From an uncultured Lachnospiraceae bacterium (GTDB lineage: Bacteria > Bacillota > Clostridia > Lachnospirales > Lachnospiraceae): a DNA stretch of 64,000 nucleotides. Location: positions 1-64,000 of the forward strand of contig CAJUBE010000014.1 in the NCBI GenBank assembly GCA_910584725.1, in the 5' to 3' direction. Shown here piece after piece: positions 50,828 through 60,008 of this stretch; the first letter of the stretch is position 1, and each line of letters begins with the position of its first letter. A model generated the notes under the pieces. It was not told the origin of the DNA, did no database searches, and saw only the letters and a list, made by a program, of their open reading frames with translations. Made by a program: the position numbers and the translations under genes.

Positions 50828-53800
50828 TTAACGCACTGTGAAGATTTGCTCCACCATATGATCCTGCTTAAAATACACAAGCAGCAGATCATTTACCGTA
50901 TCATAATCCTGCAGGGTCTTCCCGATCATAATGTCATTCAATATGTTGAATCTGCCTTCCGAGACATCCTCCCCAGCCTCGCCCTTCCTGATCACGTCGC
51001 TCACCACAAGCTGCTCCCCAGCTTCCGATTCCTCCGTAATATAGTACCTGAGCTGTTCCCCGAAAAACAGAATAAAATCGCTGACGCAGATGCCTCCGAA
51101 CATATCCCGCATCTCCTCGTGGGTGTACTCCTCCCCGCCTGCACCCTCCTCCTGAATCAGATAATGAATCATCACCCGGGCGCCGGTAGTCGTCCGATAC
51201 TCCACCATGGTCTTATCCAGATAGGCACCAAGCTGCGGCACACAGCCAAAATAGTTACGATAAAAAGGCATCACGATCCCCTGCGCCAGAAGCGATTCCA
51301 GAAAGACGCCGCAAAGCTTCTGCACGGCCTCATCCCGCTGTCTGTCCGCGTAGTAACGCAGATACGCGATCCGACAGACCGGGTGGAACGGCGCCTCCTC
51401 CCGATCAAGCTGCCGCACGCTCTCGAACACATAGGAATCCGTGTCCTCATCCTTCACCACATAATCATAGCAGCAGGCCGACACAAAAGCCGCCCGGATC
51501 CGCTCGCTGCCGCCACTCTTCGCATAAGACCGGAAAATATCCAGCCACTCCTTTGCCCGGACACCCGTATACAGCATCTGCACCAGCATCCGCTCGCACA
51601 GCCTGTACGTATCCGCGCCGAAAGAATCCGCCAATTTCCATATATCCCGCATCTGCCCGATGTTCCCTGATAACCACTGTATCAGATACGCAAGCACATT
51701 GTCGTCATACTTCCCTTTCTGCACCACATAGAGGAGCATACCTGTCAGCAGGGGATCCTCCTCCGCCTCCGTCAGCTCCAAAAACCTGCTGCCCAGCTTG
51801 AGAAGCGTTTTTGCATCCATATCGTAGGGTCCGAAGCGTCTGACCCACCCGACAGCCTCCTCGTACATCCCCCGGCTGACCAGGAAGCGCACGACCTTTC
51901 CTCTGTCGCGCCGATCCACATCCTCCGGTTTCAGAGCAAACAGATACTCATCAAGCTCCCGCATTCTGTCTTTTTCATAGTAAAAGTCTACCACCATGGG
52001 ACGGATTTTGCGCTTTTCCTCTTCCTCAATCCGCTCCGACGAGGACAGCAGCGCAAAGAGATCCGCGTTGTCCTCCTGCACGGTAAACGTATGCTGTTTT
52101 TCATAGCAGACATAAACCGCATAGCCCAGATGATTTCTCACAAAGGGCGCAATCATAAGCGCAAGCCGCCCCGGCTTCATCAGCGCCTCCACACTGTATT
52201 CCATGCCCACCGTAAAGAGATTTCCCCCGCCGTCCCCCAGAAGCACCCGGCAGTCATTGGCATAGACCGGCACAAAAGCCCTGCCCTCCGTCATGGGAAA
52301 CCGCTTGATATCTGACCGGCAGGCATAGGTAAGCACCACCTCTTTTGCATTCTCCGCCTCTGTCCTGACCTCCCGCATAAAAAGCAGGGACACGAGCGAC
52401 CGCGCGGTCTGTTCGTCGATCATGGACAAGGTCAGGAGCTTGTCGTAAAGATAAGCCAGATCCCTGTTGATTCTGCCACGGCCAATCTGTTCCAGCACAA
52501 AACGCTCCATGGCCGCCATATAGTTTACATAAATATCCGCCAATTCCTCCCGCCGCCTGTGCACATAGGCGTAAAGGTAAGCGGTGGTCTCATAGTGCAG
52601 ATCACTTCTGTAAGCGAAGTACAAAAGCACCATCTTCGGCAGCTCACCGTCAAAATTCCGTGGGAGCGACATCATATAGTACTCATAAAGTCTGGTGATG
52701 CGCAGATTTTCCTCCACCCCCGCCTGATACCACGGAAAGTATGCCTCTCCGCTGCGGTTTCCCTTGATGAGCAGCGTGCAGATCTCGTGCAACACCTCCT
52801 TGTGGGGAATCAGCGCGTAACAGCCCTTCAAAATACGAAACAGGCTTTGGGAATAGTTTCTCCTCTGCCCGGCAAGATACACCACCTGCAGGAGAATCTC
52901 CTCCTGCATGACACCGTTTTTAACCGCGAAGGTCAATATCTGTTCCTCAAAGAGATCCAGCTTGCGCAGCATTGCCGGATTCATACAGAGGATATTCCAC
53001 GCCTCAATATAAATCATCGGAGAAGTACAGTGATGGACAAACAAGTCTTCCAAAAGCAGCCATCTGCGGGAGACACTCTCTACATACTCCTCGGACAGAT
53101 ACAGTAACAGCCATGCGATCCGCCAGTCCCCCCGCCTTCTGCCATAAATCTGCGAAACCGTCCCCGCCACCTCGTCCACATAGGAATCCTCCTCACTGAT
53201 GAGTGTGGTCAGATATAAGTAATAACACCACAGTGCGGGATTCTCCTCCCGCTCGGCGATCACCCGTTCCCGCAGCTTCTCCATCTGCCATTTTGCCTCG
53301 TTTCCCCGCTCCTGGGACATCAAAAGCTGACCCCGAAACAACTTCACGGCGATATCCTTATCGTCGAGCTGCTCCATGCGCGTCAGAAGCTTTCCCGTCT
53401 CCGCAAGCCAAGTGCCCGTTCCGATCTTCTTTAAGCGGTGCGCCTGATAGTATTCCATCAACTGCACCGTAAGCTGTTTCTTCTCCCTCTTTGCCCCGAG
53501 CGTTCTGCCCCCGGACACATGCCGCACCACCGTGACGGGAATCCGCGCCGTCCCGTTCTCCCGCACAAGCAGAATCGCGCCTAAGTTTATGCCGCCATGC
53601 AGCTTTTCCAAATCAATCTGATAATAGAGCCTGTAGATGTGATCGGAGAAGGCATCCTCCCCCGCGGACTCCTCCTGCAGCTTTATAAATTCCCCTTCCG
53701 TCTCAAACCGCAGTCTCGTATAGCCCCAACCGTTACTGTTTATGACAAGGGCATACCGCGCGTCCACCGCCGGATCCTCCAGCCGGATCTCACTCTCCTC

Positions 53801-54379
53801 CGGCAGAAATTCCACCGGCTTTTTCTTGTGGATCTCCTGTAAAAACTCTTCCACATTATGCTCGTTGCCGGGTACGGCGGAAAGTCCCTTATAAACCGCA
53901 AGATACTGCCTGTCGTGACCCGAAAACACCTTTCGAAAACAGGGCTCGTAAAAGAGCGCCACCGCCTCCGGCCAGTTACTTCTCGCCAGATTCGTAAAGT
54001 GAAAGAGATTCCGTATCTCTCCCAGACTTGACGTGATCTCGTCCGAAAGCACCGTCACCTGAAAAGGCAGCGCATACTCCCCCCTGTTGGAGACGATGGA
54101 AAAAGAGCCGGACACCTCTTGCCCCGCCTCCATTCCGGCGGTGTCAAAGCGGTAAAGAATCTCATCCTCGCTGCCGCCGAAACGCTTCGTGACACAGGTC
54201 ATGCGCAGATCCGAAGCCGTCACTGTGCCCTCCGTGACCATTCCCTCCGGTCCGTACACGAAAAAAGACCCCTCACAGACCGTATCTGCCTGAAGGGACA
54301 GCGTAACGCGCGGGCAGGAAAACGAAAGCGTTCCGTCACCAGTATGAAATTTGCCTTCTAAAATCTCATCTACAACCAT
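50828..54379 (-). CDS. Giant DUF5717-like protein, leaderless start
   Basis: 1183 residues with no signal peptide or membrane helix. The first ~250 residues are beta-rich (GKFHTGDGTLSFSCPRVTLS, EYALPFQVTVLSDEITSSLG), the rest a very long helical solenoid with many Tyr, Arg and Leu (LRITRLYEYYMMSLPRNFDG, LYAYVHRRREELADIYVNYM). I believe it is DUF5717, restricted to Clostridia; function unknown. First gene of a four-gene unit. A promoter (TTGCAC, 18 bp, TATACT) ends 6 nt before the ATG and there is no ribosome binding site, so the mRNA should start at the A of the ATG. A scaffold role is likely, as a guess. Confidence 0.75.
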   Translation of the reverse strand: MVVDEILEGKFHTGDGTLSFSCPRVTLSLQADTVCEGSFFVYGPEGMVTEGTVTASDLRMTCVTKRFGGSEDEILYRFDTAGMEAGQEVSGSFSIVSNRGEYALPFQVTVLSDEITSSLGEIRNLFHFTNLARSNWPEAVALFYEPCFRKVFSGHDRQYLAVYKGLSAVPGNEHNVEEFLQEIHKKKPVEFLPEESEIRLEDPAVDARYALVINSNGWGYTRLRFETEGEFIKLQEESAGEDAFSDHIYRLYYQIDLEKLHGGINLGAILLVRENGTARIPVTVVRHVSGGRTLGAKREKKQLTVQLMEYYQAHRLKKIGTGTWLAETGKLLTRMEQLDDKDIAVKLFRGQLLMSQERGNEAKWQMEKLRERVIAEREENPALWCYYLYLTTLISEEDSYVDEVAGTVSQIYGRRRGDWRIAWLLLYLSEEYVESVSRRWLLLEDLFVHHCTSPMIYIEAWNILCMNPAMLRKLDLFEEQILTFAVKNGVMQEEILLQVVYLAGQRRNYSQSLFRILKGCYALIPHKEVLHEICTLLIKGNRSGEAYFPWYQAGVEENLRITRLYEYYMMSLPRNFDGELPKMVLLYFAYRSDLHYETTAYLYAYVHRRREELADIYVNYMAAMERFVLEQIGRGRINRDLAYLYDKLLTLSMIDEQTARSLVSLLFMREVRTEAENAKEVVLTYACRSDIKRFPMTEGRAFVPVYANDCRVLLGDGGGNLFTVGMEYSVEALMKPGRLALMIAPFVRNHLGYAVYVCYEKQHTFTVQEDNADLFALLSSSERIEEEEKRKIRPMVVDFYYEKDRMRELDEYLFALKPEDVDRRDRGKVVRFLVSRGMYEEAVGWVRRFGPYDMDAKTLLKLGSRFLELTEAEEDPLLTGMLLYVVQKGKYDDNVLAYLIQWLSGNIGQMRDIWKLADSFGADTYRLCERMLVQMLYTGVRAKEWLDIFRSYAKSGGSERIRAAFVSACCYDYVVKDEDTDSYVFESVRQLDREEAPFHPVCRIAYLRYYADRQRDEAVQKLCGVFLESLLAQGIVMPFYRNYFGCVPQLGAYLDKTMVEYRTTTGARVMIHYLIQEEGAGGEEYTHEEMRDMFGGICVSDFILFFGEQLRYYITEESEAGEQLVVSDVIRKGEAGEDVSEGRFNILNDIMIGKTLQDYDTVNDLLLVYFKQDHMVEQIFTVR

Positions 54380-54385
54380 ACCGAT

Positions 54386-54415
54386 AGTATATCATTTTCA
54401 GGGTGGCATGTGCAA
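54386..54415 (-). promoter_or_regulatory. Promoter giving a leaderless DUF5717 mRNA
   Basis: TTGCAC at 54410-54415, 18 bp, TATACT at 54386-54391, minus strand. Six nucleotides separate the -10 box from the ATG at 54379, which puts +1 on the start codon. Confidence 0.6.
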
Positions 54416-54445
54416 CCCTCATTGCATATCATAGGGGTAAGAGAA

Positions 54446-55768
54446 ATGCTATCCAAGGAACGAGGTATCCGCATGGACGTAAACAGAGAAGGACTAAACG
54501 CAGAAAATACACAAGCCGAAAACACCGCCGCAACAGGGTCTGACACAATCGGAAGACTGCAGATCAACGTCACCGCAAACGTGGGACTGATCCCCATAGA
54601 GAACGCCTCCATCACCATCTCCTTCACGGGAGAGCCGGATTCTACGTTGGAGACGCTCACGACCAATTCTTCCGGTCAGACGGATACGGTGGACTTAAAA
54701 ACGCCGCCCTTACAGTACAGCCTGACCCCCAACTCCCCCATGCCCTACTCGGAGTACACCCTGTCCGTCACGGCCCCCGGATATGAGCCCGTCATTGTCT
54801 CAGGTGTGGAAGTGCTGCCGGATGTGACCGCCGTCCAGAATATTGAAATGACCCCGACAGAAACGAGCAGCGACACGGAGGAGATCATAGCCATCCCTGA
54901 CCATACGCTCTACGGCGACTATCCGCCCAAGATCCCCGAGGACGAGATCAAGCCCATGGATGAGTCCGGCGAGATTGTCTTAAGCCGGGTGGTGATTCCC
55001 GAATATATTATCGTGCACGACGGGGTGCCAAACGATTCCACCGCCCCCAACTACTATGTGCGCTACCGGGATTACATCAAAAATGTGGTATCCTCCGAAA
55101 TCTATGCCACATGGCCGGAAAATGCCATCTACGCCAACACGCTGGCGATTATGTCCTTTACCTTAAACCGGGTTTATACGGAATGGTACAGGAACAAAGG
55201 CTACAACTTCACCATCACCTCCTCCACCGCCTACGACCAGAAGTGGATTTACGGCCGCAACATCTACGCCAATATTGACCGGCTGGTGGACTCCATTTTC
55301 GCGAATTTCCTCTCCCGTCCCGGTGTGCGCCAGCCCATCTTCACCTCCTACTGTGACGGCAGAAACGTGACCTGCAACGGCTTAAGCCAGTGGGGCTCCA
55401 AATATCTAGGCGACGAGGGCTACTCCCCGATCCAGATCATCCGCTACTACTACGGCAGCGACATGTATATCAACAGCGCCGTGGCAGTCTCCGGCGTCCC
55501 CTCCTCCTGGCCCGGCTACAATTTAAACATCGGCGCCTCCGGCGATAAGGTGCTGCAGATCCAGCAGCAGTTAAACCGCATCGCCCAAAATTATCCGGCT
55601 ATTCCCCGGGTTACCGCGGACGGCGTCTATGGCCCCGCCACCGCCGAGGCGGTCCGGGTCTTCCAGAGCGTCTTCAATCTGCCGCCGAACGGGATCGTGG
55701 ACTATCCGACCTGGTATAAGATTTCGGAGATTTATGTGGGTGTGAGCAGGATCGCGGAACCGGGGTGA
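54446..55768 (+). CDS. SpoIID-like protein with peptidoglycan-binding domain
   Basis: 440 residues from the ATG at 54446 (AGGGG 8 nt before); an in-frame ATG at 54473 is an alternative. No signal peptide. An Ig/carboxypeptidase-regulatory-like beta domain (about 35-130: INVTANVGLIPIENASITIS), then a SpoIID/LytB-like region (about 195-340) with YANTLAIMSFTLNRVYTEWY and TSYCDGRNVTCNGLSQWGSK, and a PG_binding_1 repeat at the end (KVLQIQQQLNRIAQNYP, ADGVYGPATAEAVRVFQ). This composition is known in Lachnospiraceae. It probably acts on or binds spore or cell wall peptidoglycan. Divergent from DUF5717 with 67 bp between starts, so possibly related in function. Confidence 0.8.
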   Translation: MLSKERGIRMDVNREGLNAENTQAENTAATGSDTIGRLQINVTANVGLIPIENASITISFTGEPDSTLETLTTNSSGQTDTVDLKTPPLQYSLTPNSPMPYSEYTLSVTAPGYEPVIVSGVEVLPDVTAVQNIEMTPTETSSDTEEIIAIPDHTLYGDYPPKIPEDEIKPMDESGEIVLSRVVIPEYIIVHDGVPNDSTAPNYYVRYRDYIKNVVSSEIYATWPENAIYANTLAIMSFTLNRVYTEWYRNKGYNFTITSSTAYDQKWIYGRNIYANIDRLVDSIFANFLSRPGVRQPIFTSYCDGRNVTCNGLSQWGSKYLGDEGYSPIQIIRYYYGSDMYINSAVAVSGVPSSWPGYNLNIGASGDKVLQIQQQLNRIAQNYPAIPRVTADGVYGPATAEAVRVFQSVFNLPPNGIVDYPTWYKISEIYVGVSRIAEPG

Positions 55769-55815
55769 CCGCCGATACGAGCGTACCCCCTGCGCCTTCT
55801 AAATTGATTACCGCG

Positions 55816-55856
55816 AAAAAAGGGCATTGCCGTCTATATGATGCATGTCCTTTTTT
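55816..55856 (+). terminator. Terminator after the SpoIID-like gene
   Basis: AAAAAAGG-GCAT pairs with ATGC-CCTTTTTT around a central loop; the T-run completes it. Confidence 0.65.
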
Positions 55857-55889
55857 AGCCGCCCTTTGAATACATAATGTAGTATTATC

Positions 55890-55928
55890 TTGATTCCATC
55901 TAAATTTCTGCTATAATTGATACGATAT
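55890..55928 (+). promoter_or_regulatory. Flagellin gene promoter, overlapping sigma-A and sigma-28-like
   Basis: TTGATT (55890), 16 bp, TATAAT (55912-55917) is a good sigma-A promoter. Overlapping it, TAAA (55901) and CGATAT (55923-55928) resemble a sigma-28 (SigD) promoter, but the spacing is one longer than usual and GC is replaced by TA. The leader is about 100 nt. Confidence 0.6.
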
Positions 55929-56025
55929 TATATTTAATAGGCAATCGGACAGCATGGATGATACGCGAGCAATCAGAGGATACGCCTGTGACATGTGACA
56001 AACGAATCCAAAAGGAGTAAACGCA

Positions 56026-58293
56026 ATGGTCATCAATCATAATCTGATGAGCGCAGGAGCTTACTATCAATCCAAAAAGACCGCCTCCCGCAAAGCCAAA
56101 ACATCCGAACGCCTTGCCAGCGGCTATCGCATCAACCGCGCGGCGGACGATGCCGCCGGGCTTTCCATCTCATCAAAAATGCGCGCGCAGATCCGCGGCC
56201 TGAATAAAGCGAACGAAAATGTACAGGACGGCATCAGTTTTGTGCAGATCGGCGAGGGCGGTATGCAGGAGGTGCACGACATTCTCCAGCGGATCCGCGA
56301 GCTGTCTGTCAAGGCGGCAAACGATACAAACGCCCTGGAGGACCGCGCCGCCATCCAGTCCGAGATCGACGCCCTCTGTACGGAAATTAACGAGATCGCA
56401 TATAAGACCTCCTTCAACGAACATTATATGCTCTGCGGCGGGAGCGGCGGAGCCGCCGGAGGCGGTGGCGGCACAGGCGCCGTATTAGACCCGGCCGTCT
56501 CCGACGCCCTCTCGAAGCGCGTTACCTATGGCGGTTCCGGCAGCGATACCATGTACAGCGCCATCTATAACCCAGACGGCACCATCGTTTTCTGCGGGCA
56601 CACGACCAGCGCGGATCAGGATCTGGACGTGCCCGGCTCCGCCGCCGGAACACAGAACGGATGGGTCACCAAGGTGGGGACGGACGGCGAGATCCTCTGG
56701 ACAACCAAGGTGGACGGCGGAAGGAAAAACTTTAATTCCGTCACCGCCACGGCGGACGGCGGATATCTGGCGGCGGGAGGCGACACCGGGCATCCCCTTC
56801 TGACCAAGCTGGACGCGGACGGAAATGTTGCATGGACATACGAGTTTCAGGGCTCCGTTTCCGATACCCACGTCAACAACGCCTTTCTCATGCAGGACGG
56901 CAGCGGAAATGTCCTTCTGTCCATTCAGACATTTGATTACAATAACATCAAGGACGGTAACGGCAGTCCTTTGGGCGGACCGGCTCTGGGCGGCCGTGAC
57001 ACCATCATGATGGTGATCGACCCGTCCGTCGATCCGAATACGGATTATAACGCCTTTGAGAAAAAAGCTTACCGGGTCGGCGGCAGCTCAAACGAGCAGA
57101 TATCCAAGCTCTATCCCACGTCAGACGGCGGATATATCGGCGGAAACTATACGACCTCAAAGAATATCAGTCAGAGCAACAACGACGGCACCGTCAACAG
57201 ACCGCCGGTGAATATCGTCGGAAACGGCAGCCACGAAGCCTTTATCACGAAATTTGATAAAAACGGGGACGTCGAAAAGGTGCTGCTGTTCGGGGATAAC
57301 TCGCCGGGTCACAACAGCGGAGAAGGCATCAGCCAGATCATAGAGACATCCTCCGGAGAGTATCTCGTTGTCGGACAGGCTGAGATTACGGACACTGTGG
57401 GGACAAACGCGCCCTCGCTCGAAGAGTCGCGCGGCAAGAATATCTGGGTCATGAAGCTGGACAAGAACCTGACCCCCATCTGGAGCCGCTCCTACGGAAG
57501 CAGTAAGGGTGATTCCGGTCAATGCGTCGTTGAGACGGCAAACGGTTTTGTCATCGCCGGAACTGTGGGCGCGATGGACGGGGAGGTAACTCCCAAACCC
57601 GGGCATTCCGGAGACAACGCATGGGTATTTATGATTGACAAGGATTCCGGCGATATGATCTGGGATGAGGTGCACGGCGGAAGCGGAACAGATTCTTTCA
57701 CCTTCATTTTTGAGGACGGAAACGGAGACATCCTGCTCGGCGGCAACAGCAGCTCCGACGACCAGGATCTCACTGACAAGAACAAAGGCGGCCGTGACGC
57801 ATGGTTTCTCAAGCTGGACGGAAAGACAGGCGGAAACGTGCAGGCTTCCGGCGGCGGCACAGGCGGCTCCTCCTCATTCAACAATCATTCCATCTGTCTG
57901 CAGGTAGGTCCAAAAGCGGGGACCCATTTCCGGATTGATTATGCCGATATGCGCACCTCGGCGGTCTTCGGTGAAAATGCGGTTTTAAGTGTGATGAGTC
58001 AGAAAGATGCGGACAAGGCAATGATACTGTGCGACCGTGCCATCGACTATGTTTCCAGGCAGAGAGTCCGCTACGGCGCCTATCAGAATGCGCTTGAACA
58101 CGTGTACAATGCCAACGCCAATACAAGTGAGAATACGACGACAGCCGACAGCCGTCTCGCAGATGCCGACATAGCGGATGAGATGGTGGAATTTTCCTGT
58201 ACCAAAATTCTGGAACAGATGAATCATACCGTCATGTCGCAGGCGAACGCAGCAAACCAGACCGCATTGCAGCTATTAGAAGGAGGAACATAA
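56026..58293 (+). CDS. Flagellin with beta-propeller-like central domain
   Basis: 755 residues. The ends are true flagellin: INHNLMSAGAYYQSKKTASR and SGYRINRAADDAAGLSISSK with the D1 helix (ENVQDGISFVQIGEGGMQEV) at the start, and DADIADEMVEFSCTKILEQM with ANQTALQLLEGG at the end. Between Gly-rich hinges (about 138-152 and 603-615) sits a ~450-residue insert of some six repeats of the pattern DGGYI-AG, D-AW--KLD--G, W---YGG (e.g. SSGEYLVVGQAE, KNIWVMKLDKNLTPIWSRSY, GRDAWFLKLDG), as in bacterial beta-propellers. Normal flagellins have 270-500 residues. It should display a folded propeller on the filament surface. RBS AAAAGGAG. Confidence 0.88.
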   Translation: MVINHNLMSAGAYYQSKKTASRKAKTSERLASGYRINRAADDAAGLSISSKMRAQIRGLNKANENVQDGISFVQIGEGGMQEVHDILQRIRELSVKAANDTNALEDRAAIQSEIDALCTEINEIAYKTSFNEHYMLCGGSGGAAGGGGGTGAVLDPAVSDALSKRVTYGGSGSDTMYSAIYNPDGTIVFCGHTTSADQDLDVPGSAAGTQNGWVTKVGTDGEILWTTKVDGGRKNFNSVTATADGGYLAAGGDTGHPLLTKLDADGNVAWTYEFQGSVSDTHVNNAFLMQDGSGNVLLSIQTFDYNNIKDGNGSPLGGPALGGRDTIMMVIDPSVDPNTDYNAFEKKAYRVGGSSNEQISKLYPTSDGGYIGGNYTTSKNISQSNNDGTVNRPPVNIVGNGSHEAFITKFDKNGDVEKVLLFGDNSPGHNSGEGISQIIETSSGEYLVVGQAEITDTVGTNAPSLEESRGKNIWVMKLDKNLTPIWSRSYGSSKGDSGQCVVETANGFVIAGTVGAMDGEVTPKPGHSGDNAWVFMIDKDSGDMIWDEVHGGSGTDSFTFIFEDGNGDILLGGNSSSDDQDLTDKNKGGRDAWFLKLDGKTGGNVQASGGGTGGSSSFNNHSICLQVGPKAGTHFRIDYADMRTSAVFGENAVLSVMSQKDADKAMILCDRAIDYVSRQRVRYGAYQNALEHVYNANANTSENTTTADSRLADADIADEMVEFSCTKILEQMNHTVMSQANAANQTALQLLEGGT

Positions 58294-58346
58294 TGACAGA
58301 CCCTTACCATGCGCCGGATATTGCCGGAACAGAGGAGCGGACATGA
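58293..58346 (+). CDS. 17-codon coupling ORF between flagellin and HD genes
   Basis: ATG at 58293 overlaps the flagellin stop (TAATG) and follows AGAAGGAGG in the flagellin's last codons. It encodes MTDPYHAPDIAGTEERT and ends in TGA overlapping the ATG of the HD gene (ATGA at 58343). The tight overlaps on both sides argue that it is translated and couples the two genes. Confidence 0.45.
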   Translation: MTDPYHAPDIAGTEERT

Positions 58347-59026
58347 CCAGAGAAACTTACTCTTTATTGGAAAACTATATGCTGTCCTGCATGGACGACA
58401 GCGCCCACGACAGGGAGCACGTCTACCGCGTTCTGTATCACGCGCTGGAAATCGCGGAGACTCTGGATGATGTGGATTACGACATCCTGATCGCCGCCTG
58501 CCTGCTGCACGACATCGGGCGGAAAGAACAGTTTGAAAATCCGGCGCTCTGCCATGCGGCTGTGGGAAGCAAAAAAGCATTCGCCTTTTTGACGGCGCAC
58601 GGCTTTGATAAAGAATATGCAGAGCAGGTCAGACGTTGTATCCTGACACACCGCTTTCGTGAAAACAACCAGCCCCAAAGTCTGGAGGCGCAGATTCTCT
58701 TTGACGCGGACAAGCTGGATGTGACAGGCGCCATGGGAATGGCGCGCACCCTGATCTACAAGGGCATTGTCTCGGAACCGCTGTATTCCCTCCTGCCGGA
58801 CGGCACGGTATCTGACGGGGCAGGCGACGACGCGCCCTCCTTTTTTCAGGAATATAAGTATAAGCTGGAACATATTTATGACCGCTTTTACACGGAAAAA
58901 GGCGCCTCTCTGGCCGAGGAGAGACGGCAGGCTGCCGTTTGCTTTTACAATAATCTTTACCGGGAAGCGGCGTCCGCCTATCAGGATGGACAGGATATGC
59001 TTGCCGGCCTTCTCACGGATTCATAG
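58343..59026 (+). CDS. HD-domain phosphohydrolase
   Basis: 227 residues. HD signature: DREHVYRVLYHALEIAE (first His), AACLLHDIGRKEQFENP (HD), CHAAVGSKKAF (His), and ILFDADKLDVTGAMGMART (DADKLD, last Asp). It is similar to YedJ/YhgE-type metal phosphohydrolases acting on nucleotides. Cytoplasmic. It follows the flagellin through a 17-codon ORF with overlapping stop and start codons, which is unusual for a housekeeping enzyme and suggests co-expression. There is no c-di-GMP specific HD-GYP motif. Confidence 0.88.
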   Translation: MTRETYSLLENYMLSCMDDSAHDREHVYRVLYHALEIAETLDDVDYDILIAACLLHDIGRKEQFENPALCHAAVGSKKAFAFLTAHGFDKEYAEQVRRCILTHRFRENNQPQSLEAQILFDADKLDVTGAMGMARTLIYKGIVSEPLYSLLPDGTVSDGAGDDAPSFFQEYKYKLEHIYDRFYTEKGASLAEERRQAAVCFYNNLYREAASAYQDGQDMLAGLLTDS

Positions 59027-59035
59027 GGCGAACTT

Positions 59036-59848
59036 TTACCGAAATATCTTCTCGTATATTTCCCGGTCACTGTCTTTAAATACGTTAAATATAATTCGGT
59101 CTATCGCGCCTTCATGATTTCCCAGAAAATCCGTCACAGCTCTGACCGCAATCTCCGCCGCCTCCTCATTCGGGAAATGAAACTCGCCCGTAGAGATACA
59201 GCAGAAAGCCACAGACCGTATTCCTTTTTCCGCACAGCAGTTTAAAACGCTCTCATAGCATCTGCGCAGGTCTTCTCTCAATGCGTCCGTCAGTTCCCCG
59301 TACACGATCGGCCCAACAGTATGAATCACATAGCCGCAGGGCAGATTGTACGCCTTTGTCAGCGTGGCAGTTCCCACCGGCTCCTCGTACAGCCCGCCGT
59401 AACGCATCCGCTTTTCCTGCATGATATGACTGCACTCTTCTCTTAGCTGCATCCCCGCCGCACTGTGGATCGCGTTGTCGATGCATCTGTGGCAGGGAAT
59501 GAAACAGCCGAGCATCTGTGAGTTGGCGGCGTTCACGATGGCGCCGACCTGCAGCCGTGTGATATCGCCCTGCCAGATGGACAGCCTGTCCGCAAAAGCG
59601 GCGTGCGGCACGGTGGGAATTTCCGCAAGCGTCACGACTCCCTTCTCCTCACGCTCCTGCTTTAGATACTCGTCCTGCGCCAAAAGAAGCGCCTCGGAGA
59701 GTCCGCTTGGCATACGGATATTCATCAGGGAGCGGATGGTCTGTCTCTTCTGCGCTGCGCTGTAATCCGCCGTCTGTAGATTGCTGTATTCGGTGGAATC
59801 CGCTTTCAGTAATTTCAGTAAAAGGTCTGCTTTTTTCTCTGTTTCCAT
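59036..59848 (-). CDS. Zinc-type macrodomain ADP-ribosylhydrolase
   Basis: 270 residues. The macrodomain (about 75-260) has LSIWQGDITRLQVGAIVNAAN, GCFIPCHRCIDNAIHSAAG (Cys/His zinc site of the SAV0325 type), VIHTVGPIVYGE and CISTGEFHFPNEEAAEIA (diphosphate loop). It removes ADP-ribose from proteins. The helical N-terminal part is usual in this subgroup. It is coded downstream of the class M sirtuin, which is the matching writer. RBS AAGAGGAG. Confidence 0.9.
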   Translation of the reverse strand: METEKKADLLLKLLKADSTEYSNLQTADYSAAQKRQTIRSLMNIRMPSGLSEALLLAQDEYLKQEREEKGVVTLAEIPTVPHAAFADRLSIWQGDITRLQVGAIVNAANSQMLGCFIPCHRCIDNAIHSAAGMQLREECSHIMQEKRMRYGGLYEEPVGTATLTKAYNLPCGYVIHTVGPIVYGELTDALREDLRRCYESVLNCCAEKGIRSVAFCCISTGEFHFPNEEAAEIAVRAVTDFLGNHEGAIDRIIFNVFKDSDREIYEKIFR

Positions 59849-60008
59849 TCAATGCTCCTCTTATTTGCACAGGCATTTTTTTCACTCTACTATAAGCAGA
59901 ATCTTATTTCAATATGTTATTCCTATTTTTATGTATTTACACAATTTTATGTAATGCAGAAGTGAAACGGAAAATCGGATGAACAAAGTAACTGACTCTG
60001 TTGTCTTA

